Positions 28,201-35,915 of a stretch of 35,915 bases of DNA are shown here, piece by piece (position 1 is the stretch's first letter; each line of letters begins with the position of its first letter). The notes below the pieces were generated by a model. The model was given only the letters and a program-made list of their open reading frames with translations, was not told the origin of the DNA and did not search any database. This DNA is from Caldilineaceae bacterium (GTDB lineage: Bacteria > Chloroflexota > Anaerolineae > Caldilineales > Caldilineaceae), in NCBI GenBank assembly GCA_026705565.1, contig JAPPAJ010000191.1, positions 1 to 35,915 on the forward strand, read 5' to 3'. Made by a program: the position numbers and the translations under genes.

Positions 28201-28287
28201 TCGCCATTCCATTGGTTCGCCACACCGGTTGAGGGTTGTTGCCGCCGCAAGGTGTGCAGCAACCCTCGGTTCCCGCTTGGGTGCTTG

Positions 28288-29217
28288 ATGATTGCCCGCT
28301 ACCGTTCGCGTAGCCGTGTGGCACGCGTTGAGGAGTTGTGGGGATTTCTGCTCATTTCCCCTTGGGTTGTCGGGTTTCTGCTGTTCACCGCAGGTCCGAT
28401 GCTGGTGTCCCTGTACTTCAGCTTTACCGAATATGCCTTTCCCTTGAAGCCGGCCTGGATCGGTTTGGCCAATTACGTCAGGGCATTTGCCAGGGATGAG
28501 CTCTTCGGCATGTCGCTCTGGAACACGTTGTATTACGTGGGATTGGCGGTTCCCTTGGGAGTATGCCTGTCGCTGATGCTGGCCCTGCTGTTGGATCGCA
28601 GAATTTCGGGTCGCGCCGTATGGCGGACCATCTATTACCTGCCTTCCATCGTGCCGGTGGTGTCGGCCACCTTCCTGTTTCTGTACATATTCCAACCCGA
28701 CTACGGCTTGATCAACGGGTGGCTCTGGAAGCTGTTTGAAGTCGAAGGCCCGGGCTGGTTCAATTCCCGCGTCTGGGTCAAGCCCACCTTCATCCTGCTG
28801 GCCCTGTGGAGTGCCGGCGGCCCCACCATGATCATCCTGCTGGCGGGCCTGCAGAACGTGCCGGGCGAAATGTACGATGCCGCCAAGGTGGATGGCGCGG
28901 GCCGGGGGCGCCGCTTTCGCCACATCACCCTGCCGCTGCTCAGCCCCACCCTGTTTTTTGTGTTGATCACGGGGTTGATCGCGGCCTTCAAGATTTTCGG
29001 GGCCGTGTATGTCTCCACGCAGGGGGGCCCCTTCTACGGCAGCTACTTCTATGTGCTTCACCTGTTTACCCAGGCCTTCAGCCACTGGCAGCTGGGATAT
29101 GCATCGGCCCTGGCCTGGATCCTGTTCGTCATCGTGCTGGTGTTCACCCTGATCCAATTCCGGTTCAGCGGCGGCTGGGTGCACTACGAGGGTGAAACGG
29201 ACAACCGGGCCTCATGA
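28288..29217 (+). CDS. Sugar ABC transporter permease (MalF-like)
   Basis: MIARYRSRSRVARVEELWGFLLISPWVVGFLLFTAGPMLVSLYFSFTEY; EAA loop EMYDAAKVDGAGRGRRFRHITLPLLSPTLFFVLITGLI. Confidence 0.93.
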   Translation: MIARYRSRSRVARVEELWGFLLISPWVVGFLLFTAGPMLVSLYFSFTEYAFPLKPAWIGLANYVRAFARDELFGMSLWNTLYYVGLAVPLGVCLSLMLALLLDRRISGRAVWRTIYYLPSIVPVVSATFLFLYIFQPDYGLINGWLWKLFEVEGPGWFNSRVWVKPTFILLALWSAGGPTMIILLAGLQNVPGEMYDAAKVDGAGRGRRFRHITLPLLSPTLFFVLITGLIAAFKIFGAVYVSTQGGPFYGSYFYVLHLFTQAFSHWQLGYASALAWILFVIVLVFTLIQFRFSGGWVHYEGETDNRAS

Positions 29218-30104
29218 CGGCCGGTGACGCCGCGCCTGCCAGAGGCGCACGCGGTCCCATCCAGGCATGGGACGTCTTCACCAACATCCTGACGGTGGGG
29301 TTGGCCTTTGTGTTTGGCTTTCCCTTGTTCTGGGCGGTGTCCAGCGCCCTCAAGCTGCCCATCGAGCTGAATGTCATTCCTCCCCTGTGGTTTCCCCCTG
29401 CCCCTCGGTGGCGCAACTTCATGGAGGTGAATGATGTCCTGCCCTTTTTCCGGTTCATGGGCAACACCGCGGTCATCACGGTTGCCTCGACGGTGGGCGG
29501 GGTGTTAACGGCATCACTGGTTGCCTACGGCTTCTCCCACTTTCGCTTCCGGGGCCGGCAGGCCATTTTCATCCTCATGCTGTCGACCCTGATGCTGCCT
29601 ATAGAAGTGACACTGATCCCCACCTATCTGATTTTCAATGAACTGCGGATGGTGGATACCTTCTGGCCTCTGTTCCTGCCTGACTGGTTTGGGGGAGGTC
29701 CGTTCGCGATTTTCCTGTTCCGACAGTTCTTCCTGAGCATTCCGCGCGATCTGAGCGATGCCGCCAAGATCGACGGGTGCCATGTCATGCGTTTCTACCG
29801 GAGCATTCTGGTGCCGCTGTCGGTGCCGGTGATGATCACCCTGTCCATTCTGTTCTTCCAGGGGTCCTGGAACGAACTGATGCGGCCGCTCATCTATCTC
29901 ACGAGCATGACCAACTACACGGTATCGGTGGGATTGATGTTTCTGCGTACCCAAATCCTGGCCAACGTGGCCCAGCGCGGCGAACCCACGGAACATCTGC
30001 TGATGGCAGGGTCCGTCATTTCCATGATGCCTTCGCTGATTCTGTTCTTTGTCCTGCAACGCTACTTCATCCGCGGCGTCATCATGTCGGGCATCAAGGG
30101 TTGA
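29214..30104 (+). CDS. Carbohydrate ABC transporter permease (MalG-like)
   Basis: 4-bp overlap (ATGA) with preceding permease; RDLSDAAKIDGCHVMRFYRSILVPLSVPVMI; C-terminus QRYFIRGVIMSGIKG. Confidence 0.93.
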   Translation: MTAGDAAPARGARGPIQAWDVFTNILTVGLAFVFGFPLFWAVSSALKLPIELNVIPPLWFPPAPRWRNFMEVNDVLPFFRFMGNTAVITVASTVGGVLTASLVAYGFSHFRFRGRQAIFILMLSTLMLPIEVTLIPTYLIFNELRMVDTFWPLFLPDWFGGGPFAIFLFRQFFLSIPRDLSDAAKIDGCHVMRFYRSILVPLSVPVMITLSILFFQGSWNELMRPLIYLTSMTNYTVSVGLMFLRTQILANVAQRGEPTEHLLMAGSVISMMPSLILFFVLQRYFIRGVIMSGIKG

Positions 30105-30268
30105 GTCGGTTTGACCCAACTTGACACGGGTTGCCTCCTGCGGGGTGCGGGACGTGTCCTGCCCACCGGAGTTCGATGGGCTTCGGTCTCGGGCGCAGGT
30201 GTACGCCAAAGTGTCAACCATGCCGCGTGCCGGCCAGGGGTTCTGAACCGAGACGCAACGGGAAGTTG

Positions 30269-30287
30269 AGCGGGGGCGGCCCCCGCT
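30269..30287. terminator. Hairpin, terminator candidate downstream of the second ABC operon
   Basis: AGCGGGGG-CGG-CCCCCGCT perfect 8-bp stem, 3-nt loop, about 165 bp after the permease stop; no clear T-tract. Confidence 0.45.
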
Positions 30288-30395
30288 GTTGCGATGCGCA
30301 GGTTTGACTGGTCGCTGCCCTGTGGCTGCCCGAGTGCAATCACGGGTTGGCCGGCCGGGTAAAATGGGGCCTTGGCACAGATGCGGGAGGTAAGG

Positions 30396-31646
30396 ATGAA
30401 CACAGCGGTGCGGGAACGGATACCGGCACCGGCGGTGTCCAACGGACGCGTGTGGGAGCCGCACCCCATTGCCGACCCGACCATGACGCGGGCGGCGCGG
30501 GCCGCGCGGATCGCGTGGCGGCTGGAGCACCTCGACGAATGGCAGCGGGCGCTGGAAGACCTTGACCATTATGAACCGTGGTATTCGTACGATGTCGCCC
30601 ACGAGTACGAGGATGATTGGACGACCGATCCCAACTACGGTCCCTGGAGCGTCCAACTTTGTGAATTCGACGAGGATGGCGTGCAGCACTTCGACGACGA
30701 CCGACCGCAGGCCATCGAGCTGTACATGCGCGACACCGCCCAGGATCGGGTCGGCTACCGGGTAACGTACCAGACCCGTTACAGTTTTGTGCCGGAGATC
30801 GCGGAACGCCTGGGGCTGCGGACCCGGCAGGGCCGCCCGGCGAATACGGTGAAGCCCGATCTGACAGTGATGCCCTCGGAGGAGGATTTGGATCCGGCGC
30901 GGCAGCCGGAGGACCGCCTACCGCGTCCCGACGATGCCGTCCCGGAGCTGGTGCTGGAAATCCTGTCGAAGTCCACGGCGGCGCGGGACCTGGGCAACAA
31001 GCTGCGGTTGTACGAAGCCTTGGGGGTCCATGAGTACCTGCTCTACGACCTGGGTGGCAAGCGCCGGGACGATTCGCCGCGGGAACTGTTGATGTATCGG
31101 CTGGAGGACGGAGCCTATCGGAGGGTGCCGGCCGATCCCGTGCTGTCCGAGTCGCAGATGCAGGCCTTTTGGAGCGAGGTGTTTGACGCCCACATCCGCA
31201 TGATGCTGGCCGCACCGGAAGCGAGCGGGGAGTCCCGCAGCTTACCGGAAGGGCTCCGGCCGGTTCCGCGGTTCCAGTGGCGCGACGCGGCACAGGGCCG
31301 CTGGCGCGACCGGGAGACCGACGAGCGGTACCGCCAGGACAGGGAAAAACAGGAGGCCGAGGTACGCGGTCGGCAGGAGGGCCGGGAAGAAGGCCGGGAA
31401 GAAGGCCGGGAAGAGGGCATGGCCCTCGGCCGGGAGGCGGAACGGACGGATATGGCCATCGATCTGCTGCACAAACTCCTGTCCGACCGCCTGCCTGCGC
31501 AGGACTGCGATTACATAGCAGCACACTGGCGGGAGCACGGCCCGCCGACAGCCCCGGTGGACCGCATTCTGGCGGTGCGGGAAACCCCCAACCAATGGCG
31601 GTCCCTACTGCAGGTCCCGGACAACGAACCCGGTCGCGGTCGGTAG
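30396..31646 (+). CDS. Uma2/DUF820 family (PD-(D/E)XK nuclease-like) protein with charged repeat tail
   Basis: Start MNTAVRERIP preceded by GGGAGG; KPDLTVMPSEEDL, PELVLEILSKSTAARDLGNKLRLYEALGVHEYLLYDL; C-terminal GREEGREEGREEG. Confidence 0.85.
   Translation: MNTAVRERIPAPAVSNGRVWEPHPIADPTMTRAARAARIAWRLEHLDEWQRALEDLDHYEPWYSYDVAHEYEDDWTTDPNYGPWSVQLCEFDEDGVQHFDDDRPQAIELYMRDTAQDRVGYRVTYQTRYSFVPEIAERLGLRTRQGRPANTVKPDLTVMPSEEDLDPARQPEDRLPRPDDAVPELVLEILSKSTAARDLGNKLRLYEALGVHEYLLYDLGGKRRDDSPRELLMYRLEDGAYRRVPADPVLSESQMQAFWSEVFDAHIRMMLAAPEASGESRSLPEGLRPVPRFQWRDAAQGRWRDRETDERYRQDREKQEAEVRGRQEGREEGREEGREEGMALGREAERTDMAIDLLHKLLSDRLPAQDCDYIAAHWREHGPPTAPVDRILAVRETPNQWRSLLQVPDNEPGRGR
31380..31415 (+). repeat. 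Three tandem 12-bp units GGCCGGGAAGAA/G within the Uma2-family CDS
   Basis: Read directly: 31380-31391, 31392-31403, 31404-31415; encodes repeated GREE. Confidence 0.9.
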
Positions 31647-31942
31647 CGCGTGAGACTGTCTGTCACCAACCGGCCACGGTGCAACAATACGCGGATGCCT
31701 GTCGCCGGATGCTGTGCTCCGCTTGGCCGGACACGCAGAAACCACCGCTTGGGATGTCTTCAAGGAGTGGCAGGCATGCGTTGATTGCCCGGGAGTATTC
31801 TGAAATTCCGCGGTTGTCGGACGATGTTCGGTCGAAAACCGGGCCACGGGCTCATTCGCGGTGGAGAGTGCACCCGACATCACGCGTGCGTGGAGCTCCG
31901 CAAGACGGACTCTGGTTGGCACGGTTGTTGGGATGTGTATGG

Positions 31943-33988
31943 TTAGAGATTGGCCAGCAGTTCCTGTACGGTGTGAACCGGTGCCTGGCATGTCCGGTTT
32001 TGGCAGATCCAGGCCGCGGGTCGACCATCCGGCATGGACTTGCCCGCCAACAGAGGCAGATCGGCTCCATGGTCCGCCTCCACCTCGACCACGATCCGGT
32101 TCGGGTGGTACATGCGCCGGGCCTGGTTTGCCAAGTCCGACTTGACAGGATCGGCGGGATCGCCGGTGATGACGATTTCCTGTGGGGTCGCCTGCCAGGC
32201 CTGCAAGGCGGCGAGCATGCGGCCGGCAGCAGTCGGGTAGCCCGACAGCAGACTTCCCGCAAACTGGAACACCCGCTGGGCGGCTGCCCGGTACCGGGCT
32301 TCGTCCGTGACCCAGGCCAGTCGGATTAACAGTTCGGCTGCCATGCTGTTGCCGCTGGGGATGGCGTTGTCCTGGATGTCCTTGCGTCGCATGACCAGAT
32401 CCTCGTGGCTGTGCCCCGTCTGGAAAAACCCTCCGGGATCGTCCCGGTCCTCGAACTCCGAGAGCATCGTCTCGGTGATCGCACGGCAGCGTGACAGCCA
32501 CTCCATGTTCCCTTCAGCCTCGAACAGAGCCAGCAGCGCACGCCCGTAGGCGGCGTGGTCCTCGAGGTACCCGCGCAGGTGCGACGTGCCGTCCTTCCAG
32601 GTGCGGAGCAGCGTGCCGTCCGGGCTCCGCATGTGGTTCCAGACAAAGTTCGCGGCATTGCGGGCCGCCTGCAGCATGTCCGGATTGCCCAGCACCGAAC
32701 CGCACTCGGCCAGGGCGTGGATCATCAGGCCGTTCCACTCGCAGAGGATTTTGTCGTCCGTATCCGGATGCACCCGATGTTTCCGAACCTCAAAGAGGGT
32801 TTGCATGGCCTGATCCAGGACGGACTGCAATTTGCGCGGCTGCAGGCGCAGGCGCCGGCATGCCTCCTCGGGCGCCACGGGACGGTGGAGGATGTTATGG
32901 CCCTCGAAATTGCCGTTCTCCGTAACACCAAATACGGTGGTGACAACGTGTGCCTTCTCCTCGGACAGCGCTTCCTCGATTTCCTCCTGTGACCACACGA
33001 AGAACTTGCCTTCCTCCCCTTCGCTGTCCGCGTCCTGGGCGCTGAAGAAGCCGCCGCTTGGATGGGTCATCTCCCGCCGCAGCCATTCAAAGGTTTCGTT
33101 GATCACGCGCAGGTAGTCGCTGTGTTCGGTCAGCTGCCATGCGTGTAGGCAGGTGCGCATCAACTGGGCGTTGTCGTACAGCATCTTTTCGAAGTGGGGC
33201 ACCAACCACACCGCATCCACGCTGTAGCGGTGGAAGCCGCCCCCCAACTGGTCGTAGATGCCTCCGTTCAACATCCGGGTCAGGGTGTGTTCGGCCATGT
33301 GCCGGTCGGCAAGGTTCTGCTGTTCCCAGCTGTAGGCAAGCAGGAAGTCCAGGGTCATCGGCTGGGGAAACTTGGGCGCGCCCCCGAACCCTCCCGCTTG
33401 GCTGTCGAAGGTATTGCGCAGTTGACGGACGGCCTTGTCCAGAATTGCGGCAGGCATGTCCGCATCGCCTGCTGTCCGGTCCTGCGAGGACTGCATGAGC
33501 GCGACCAGCTTCCGACCGTGTTCGGTCAGATCGTTGCGGCGCTTGCCGTAGGCATCGGATACGGCCTGGAGGACCTGCCGGAAGCTGGGCATTCCCTGAT
33601 GGGGAATGGGCGGGAAATAGGTGCCGCCGTGAAAGGGGGTGCCGTCCGGCAGCAGGAACACGCTCATCGGCCAGCCGCCGTGCCGGGTCATCAGCTGAAC
33701 CGCCTCCATGTAGATGGCGTCCAGGTCCGGCCGCTCCTCCCGGTCGACCTTGATGTTGATGAAGCCGGCGTTCATCACCGCCGCCGTCTCCTCGTCCTCA
33801 AAGCTCTCCCGTTCCATGACATGGCACCAGTGGCACGCGCTGTAGCCGATGCTCAGGAAGATCGGCCGGTCGTTGGCCTTGGCGGTGGCCAGCGCCTCCT
33901 CGCTCCAGGGATACCAGTCCACCGGGTTGTGGGCATGTTGCCGAAGGTAGGGCGAGGTTTCGTGGATCAGGCGGTTGGTGTGGGTCAC
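31943..33988 (-). CDS. DUF255 thioredoxin-domain protein (SPATA20/YyaL-like)
   Basis: GTG start [108 protein letters not shown]. Confidence 0.95.
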   Translation of the reverse strand: MTHTNRLIHETSPYLRQHAHNPVDWYPWSEEALATAKANDRPIFLSIGYSACHWCHVMERESFEDEETAAVMNAGFINIKVDREERPDLDAIYMEAVQLMTRHGGWPMSVFLLPDGTPFHGGTYFPPIPHQGMPSFRQVLQAVSDAYGKRRNDLTEHGRKLVALMQSSQDRTAGDADMPAAILDKAVRQLRNTFDSQAGGFGGAPKFPQPMTLDFLLAYSWEQQNLADRHMAEHTLTRMLNGGIYDQLGGGFHRYSVDAVWLVPHFEKMLYDNAQLMRTCLHAWQLTEHSDYLRVINETFEWLRREMTHPSGGFFSAQDADSEGEEGKFFVWSQEEIEEALSEEKAHVVTTVFGVTENGNFEGHNILHRPVAPEEACRRLRLQPRKLQSVLDQAMQTLFEVRKHRVHPDTDDKILCEWNGLMIHALAECGSVLGNPDMLQAARNAANFVWNHMRSPDGTLLRTWKDGTSHLRGYLEDHAAYGRALLALFEAEGNMEWLSRCRAITETMLSEFEDRDDPGGFFQTGHSHEDLVMRRKDIQDNAIPSGNSMAAELLIRLAWVTDEARYRAAAQRVFQFAGSLLSGYPTAAGRMLAALQAWQATPQEIVITGDPADPVKSDLANQARRMYHPNRIVVEVEADHGADLPLLAGKSMPDGRPAAWICQNRTCQAPVHTVQELLANL

Positions 33989-34144
33989 GGTGGGATTGCT
34001 TCCGGTGGGATTGGTGGCTGGGGAGAGGTGCAGGCCGGCCAGTAGCGGCGCCTGGAATTTACCGACGGGCGCGGTTGGCCTTTCCCGTACAGAATGCCTG
34101 ACGCGGACAACCGCTTGCGATTGGCCTGGCCGGTTCGGTGCCCG

Positions 34145-34186
34145 CGGGGACTGTGATCCCCGGAACCCGGATGACCACACCCGGGT
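34145..34186 (-). terminator. Two consecutive hairpins just downstream of the lipoprotein gene
   Basis: CGGGGA-CTGTGA-TCCCCG (34145-34162) and ACCCGG-N10-CCGGGT (34165-34186); immediately after the stop at 34197 in the minus-strand sense. Confidence 0.35.
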
Positions 34187-34196
34187 CCCGCTCCGG

Positions 34197-35582
34197 CTAG
34201 TTCAGCGCCTCGCAGTAACGGCCATCGTTGTCCCGATCATGGCTGGCCGGCTTCTCCCGGCCGGCGTAGAACGCTTCGTACTGGGCCCGGGTGTCGAAGT
34301 CGTTGCAGTATCGGCCCTGCCTGCGCGGCGGCGGGAATCCGGACTGGGACGCGTCGACAGGGGGAACCGGCGTTGCCTGTGCCGGCTGGACCGGCTGGAC
34401 CGGCGGTACGTAGGGTTGGCCCGTGCAGGTGTCCAGCATGGAAGACAGGGCGGATTTCTCGGATTGGGTTACCAGCAGGCTGTACTTGTGCTTGACTTCG
34501 ATCCAGTCCTGCGCATACCGGCACCAGGAAGCCTGTACCGGAGGCTTCCACTCGTCGGGCGCGCCGGCGCTCTTGGTGCGGTTGACCCCGCTCTCCGTGG
34601 CCTGCAGCGCCGACGCCAGGGCCAGGTCGTTGGCGTAGGCCCGTTTCCGGCTTCGGCTCCAGGCATGACCGCCGGAGATGTGGGCGTTGTAGAGCGGCAC
34701 GTGGTGATCGATGTCCACCTGGCTGGCCTGGGTGAATGTCCGTCCGCCCCAGGGGCCCACCCAGAGGCCCGTATCGACGGTGCAGCCGTTGGAACGGTAG
34801 GTGACGGCCCTTCGGCTTTCGGCAATCAGGACCTCGGCCCGGGCGTTCTCGCAGTCGCGGTCGTCATCGACCCAATGGTCCCACTCGTCCCTGTCGTAGG
34901 TGTCGTGGTGGGAGCGGTTCCCGACCGGAAGTTGCGCGAGCATGTTTCGGTGGATATCCCCGGACGGCACTGCCGCAGTCCGGGGAGCGGGTGTGCTGGT
35001 GGGCGGAGCTTGGGGAACGGGTGTATCTGTGGGTGGAATCGGTGTAGGTGGCAGGGCGGCCACCGGCAGACCCGGTGGGGCGTGGTCCACCAACTGGGCC
35101 CAGATCCAGACCCCCGAGTCCAGTTGCAGCCAAGTCCCGTCGCTGTTTTGTGCAACCGGCCGGACCAGCGCGCCGGCCGCAAGCTGACCGGCGAGGGGGA
35201 AATCCGTCCCCGGCCCGCGGCGCAGGTTCGAGGTGGTGTTTGTGACCGCTGCCGGCGGCGGTGGTTCGGGCGTGGCGGTGGGCAGGGGAACCGGTGTGGC
35301 CGTGGGCTGTGGCGCGACCGTTGCCGTCGGCTCCGGAGCCGCAGGGGTGTTCGTCGGCTGTGGGGGTACGGGTGTGTCCGTGGGTTCCGGGGGTACATCC
35401 GGGGTTGGGGTGAGGGTGGGTTCCGATTCGGAGTCCGCCGCCACCGGTGTGGGCGGCATCGGGGTCGGTTCCGGCGGTTGGTTGCGATTGCCGTTGCATC
35501 CCGCCAACGTCAGGCCAAACACGGTGAACAAGGTCAGGAGGAGGCTTGCGTATCGCGTTTGGGAGCGGATCCCGAGAAACAT
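34197..35582 (-). CDS. Lipoprotein with SH3b domain, DUF1524/GmrSD-type HNH nuclease-like domain and C-terminal Excalibur motif
   Basis: [31 protein letters not shown] (lipobox LAGC); SH3-like [43 protein letters not shown]-like [52 protein letters not shown]-terminal [13 protein letters not shown]. Confidence 0.85.
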   Translation of the reverse strand: MFLGIRSQTRYASLLLTLFTVFGLTLAGCNGNRNQPPEPTPMPPTPVAADSESEPTLTPTPDVPPEPTDTPVPPQPTNTPAAPEPTATVAPQPTATPVPLPTATPEPPPPAAVTNTTSNLRRGPGTDFPLAGQLAAGALVRPVAQNSDGTWLQLDSGVWIWAQLVDHAPPGLPVAALPPTPIPPTDTPVPQAPPTSTPAPRTAAVPSGDIHRNMLAQLPVGNRSHHDTYDRDEWDHWVDDDRDCENARAEVLIAESRRAVTYRSNGCTVDTGLWVGPWGGRTFTQASQVDIDHHVPLYNAHISGGHAWSRSRKRAYANDLALASALQATESGVNRTKSAGAPDEWKPPVQASWCRYAQDWIEVKHKYSLLVTQSEKSALSSMLDTCTGQPYVPPVQPVQPAQATPVPPVDASQSGFPPPRRQGRYCNDFDTRAQYEAFYAGREKPASHDRDNDGRYCEALN

Positions 35583-35829
35583 CAATCGTTCCTTGGTTGC
35601 AGATGGAGGCACGATGGAAGGATACGTCCGGATTCGGCCGAACCATGGTCGCGCGTGCGGTTGGCCTTGTGCAGATCGCATAATGCCTCTTGGGCTGGAT
35701 GCACAGATCCTTTCGGCGGATGTTGCCGCCATGCCTCAAAAAGCCTGGGGCCGAGGTTCGGACCCGGCCGGGCCGCGCGCGGCGGTCCGGATTTTAGAAC
35801 CATGTGCCGGCTTGGCCTATACTGTGGGT

Positions 35830-35915
35830 ATGAACGCCAAGCACCATTGGTACGGCATTCTGAGTAACCCGACCACGAACCTTGATCCGGCAAGCTCTCG
35901 ATCAGCCCGACAAAC
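35830..35915 (+). CDS. Possible 5' end of an ORF running off the window (hypothetical)
   Basis: ATG at 35830 stays open to the window edge (MNAKHHWYGILSNPTTNLDPASSRSARQ); TATACT -10-like hexamer at 35818-35823; weak evidence. Confidence 0.2.
   Translation, partial: MNAKHHWYGILSNPTTNLDPASSRSARQ

Noticed and set aside
26488-29184. 898-aa minus-strand ORF
   Set aside because: Spans and runs antisense to the SBP and permease genes; composition rich in Q/H/G/R with no recognisable domain; typical GC-driven spurious antisense ORF.
31647-31942. Possible small gene between the convergent Uma2 and DUF255 genes
   Set aside because: Short ORFs here show no coherent protein family or start signals; treated as intergenic.
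33975-35867. 630-aa plus-strand ORF
   Set aside because: Antisense to the lipoprotein gene; the G/R/V-rich sequence is the reverse reading of the Pro/Thr linkers.
1-35915. CRISPR array, transposon, prophage or classical defence island
   Set aside because: No regularly spaced repeats, transposase, integrase, capsid/terminase or Cas-like proteins were seen; the Uma2 and HNH-like proteins alone do not define a defence system.

Overview
GC-rich bacterial chromosomal segment. The gene content is compatible with a Chloroflexota-like carbohydrate-scavenging heterotroph, but this is inference and no taxonomic marker was tested. I support about 25 coding genes. (i) A minus-strand operon: Tat-type lipoprotein sugar-binding protein, two MalF/MalG-like permeases, a phytanoyl-CoA dioxygenase-like protein and an FAD oxidoreductase. 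(ii) A minus-strand pair: Gfo/Idh/MocA dehydrogenase plus a family-1 solute-binding-like protein with no visible signal peptide. (iii) A MacB/FtsX-type permease, pheS (no pheT next to it) and an aldehyde dehydrogenase, ended by a strong hairpin. (iv) Overlapping ctaA-ctaB. (v) An NmrA-like SDR. (vi) A minus-strand group: GH33-like sialidase, uronate-dehydrogenase-like SDR and a fatty-acid-desaturase/Rieske ferredoxin fusion. (vii) A YcaQ-like winged-helix protein and a cysteine-desulfurase-like aminotransferase. (viii) A plus-strand group: alkaline-phosphatase-superfamily phosphodiesterase, amidohydrolase and a second sugar ABC system. (ix) A Uma2/DUF820 protein, a DUF255 thioredoxin-fold protein and a lipoprotein combining SH3b, DUF1524-type HNH and Excalibur modules. 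I saw no tRNA, rRNA, CRISPR array, transposase or prophage. The most interesting candidate system is the natural MocD/MocE-like desaturase-Rieske fusion beside a sialidase and a uronate-dehydrogenase-like gene. It may be an oxidative sugar O-demethylation or hydroxylation module, which is a hypothesis and not demonstrated.
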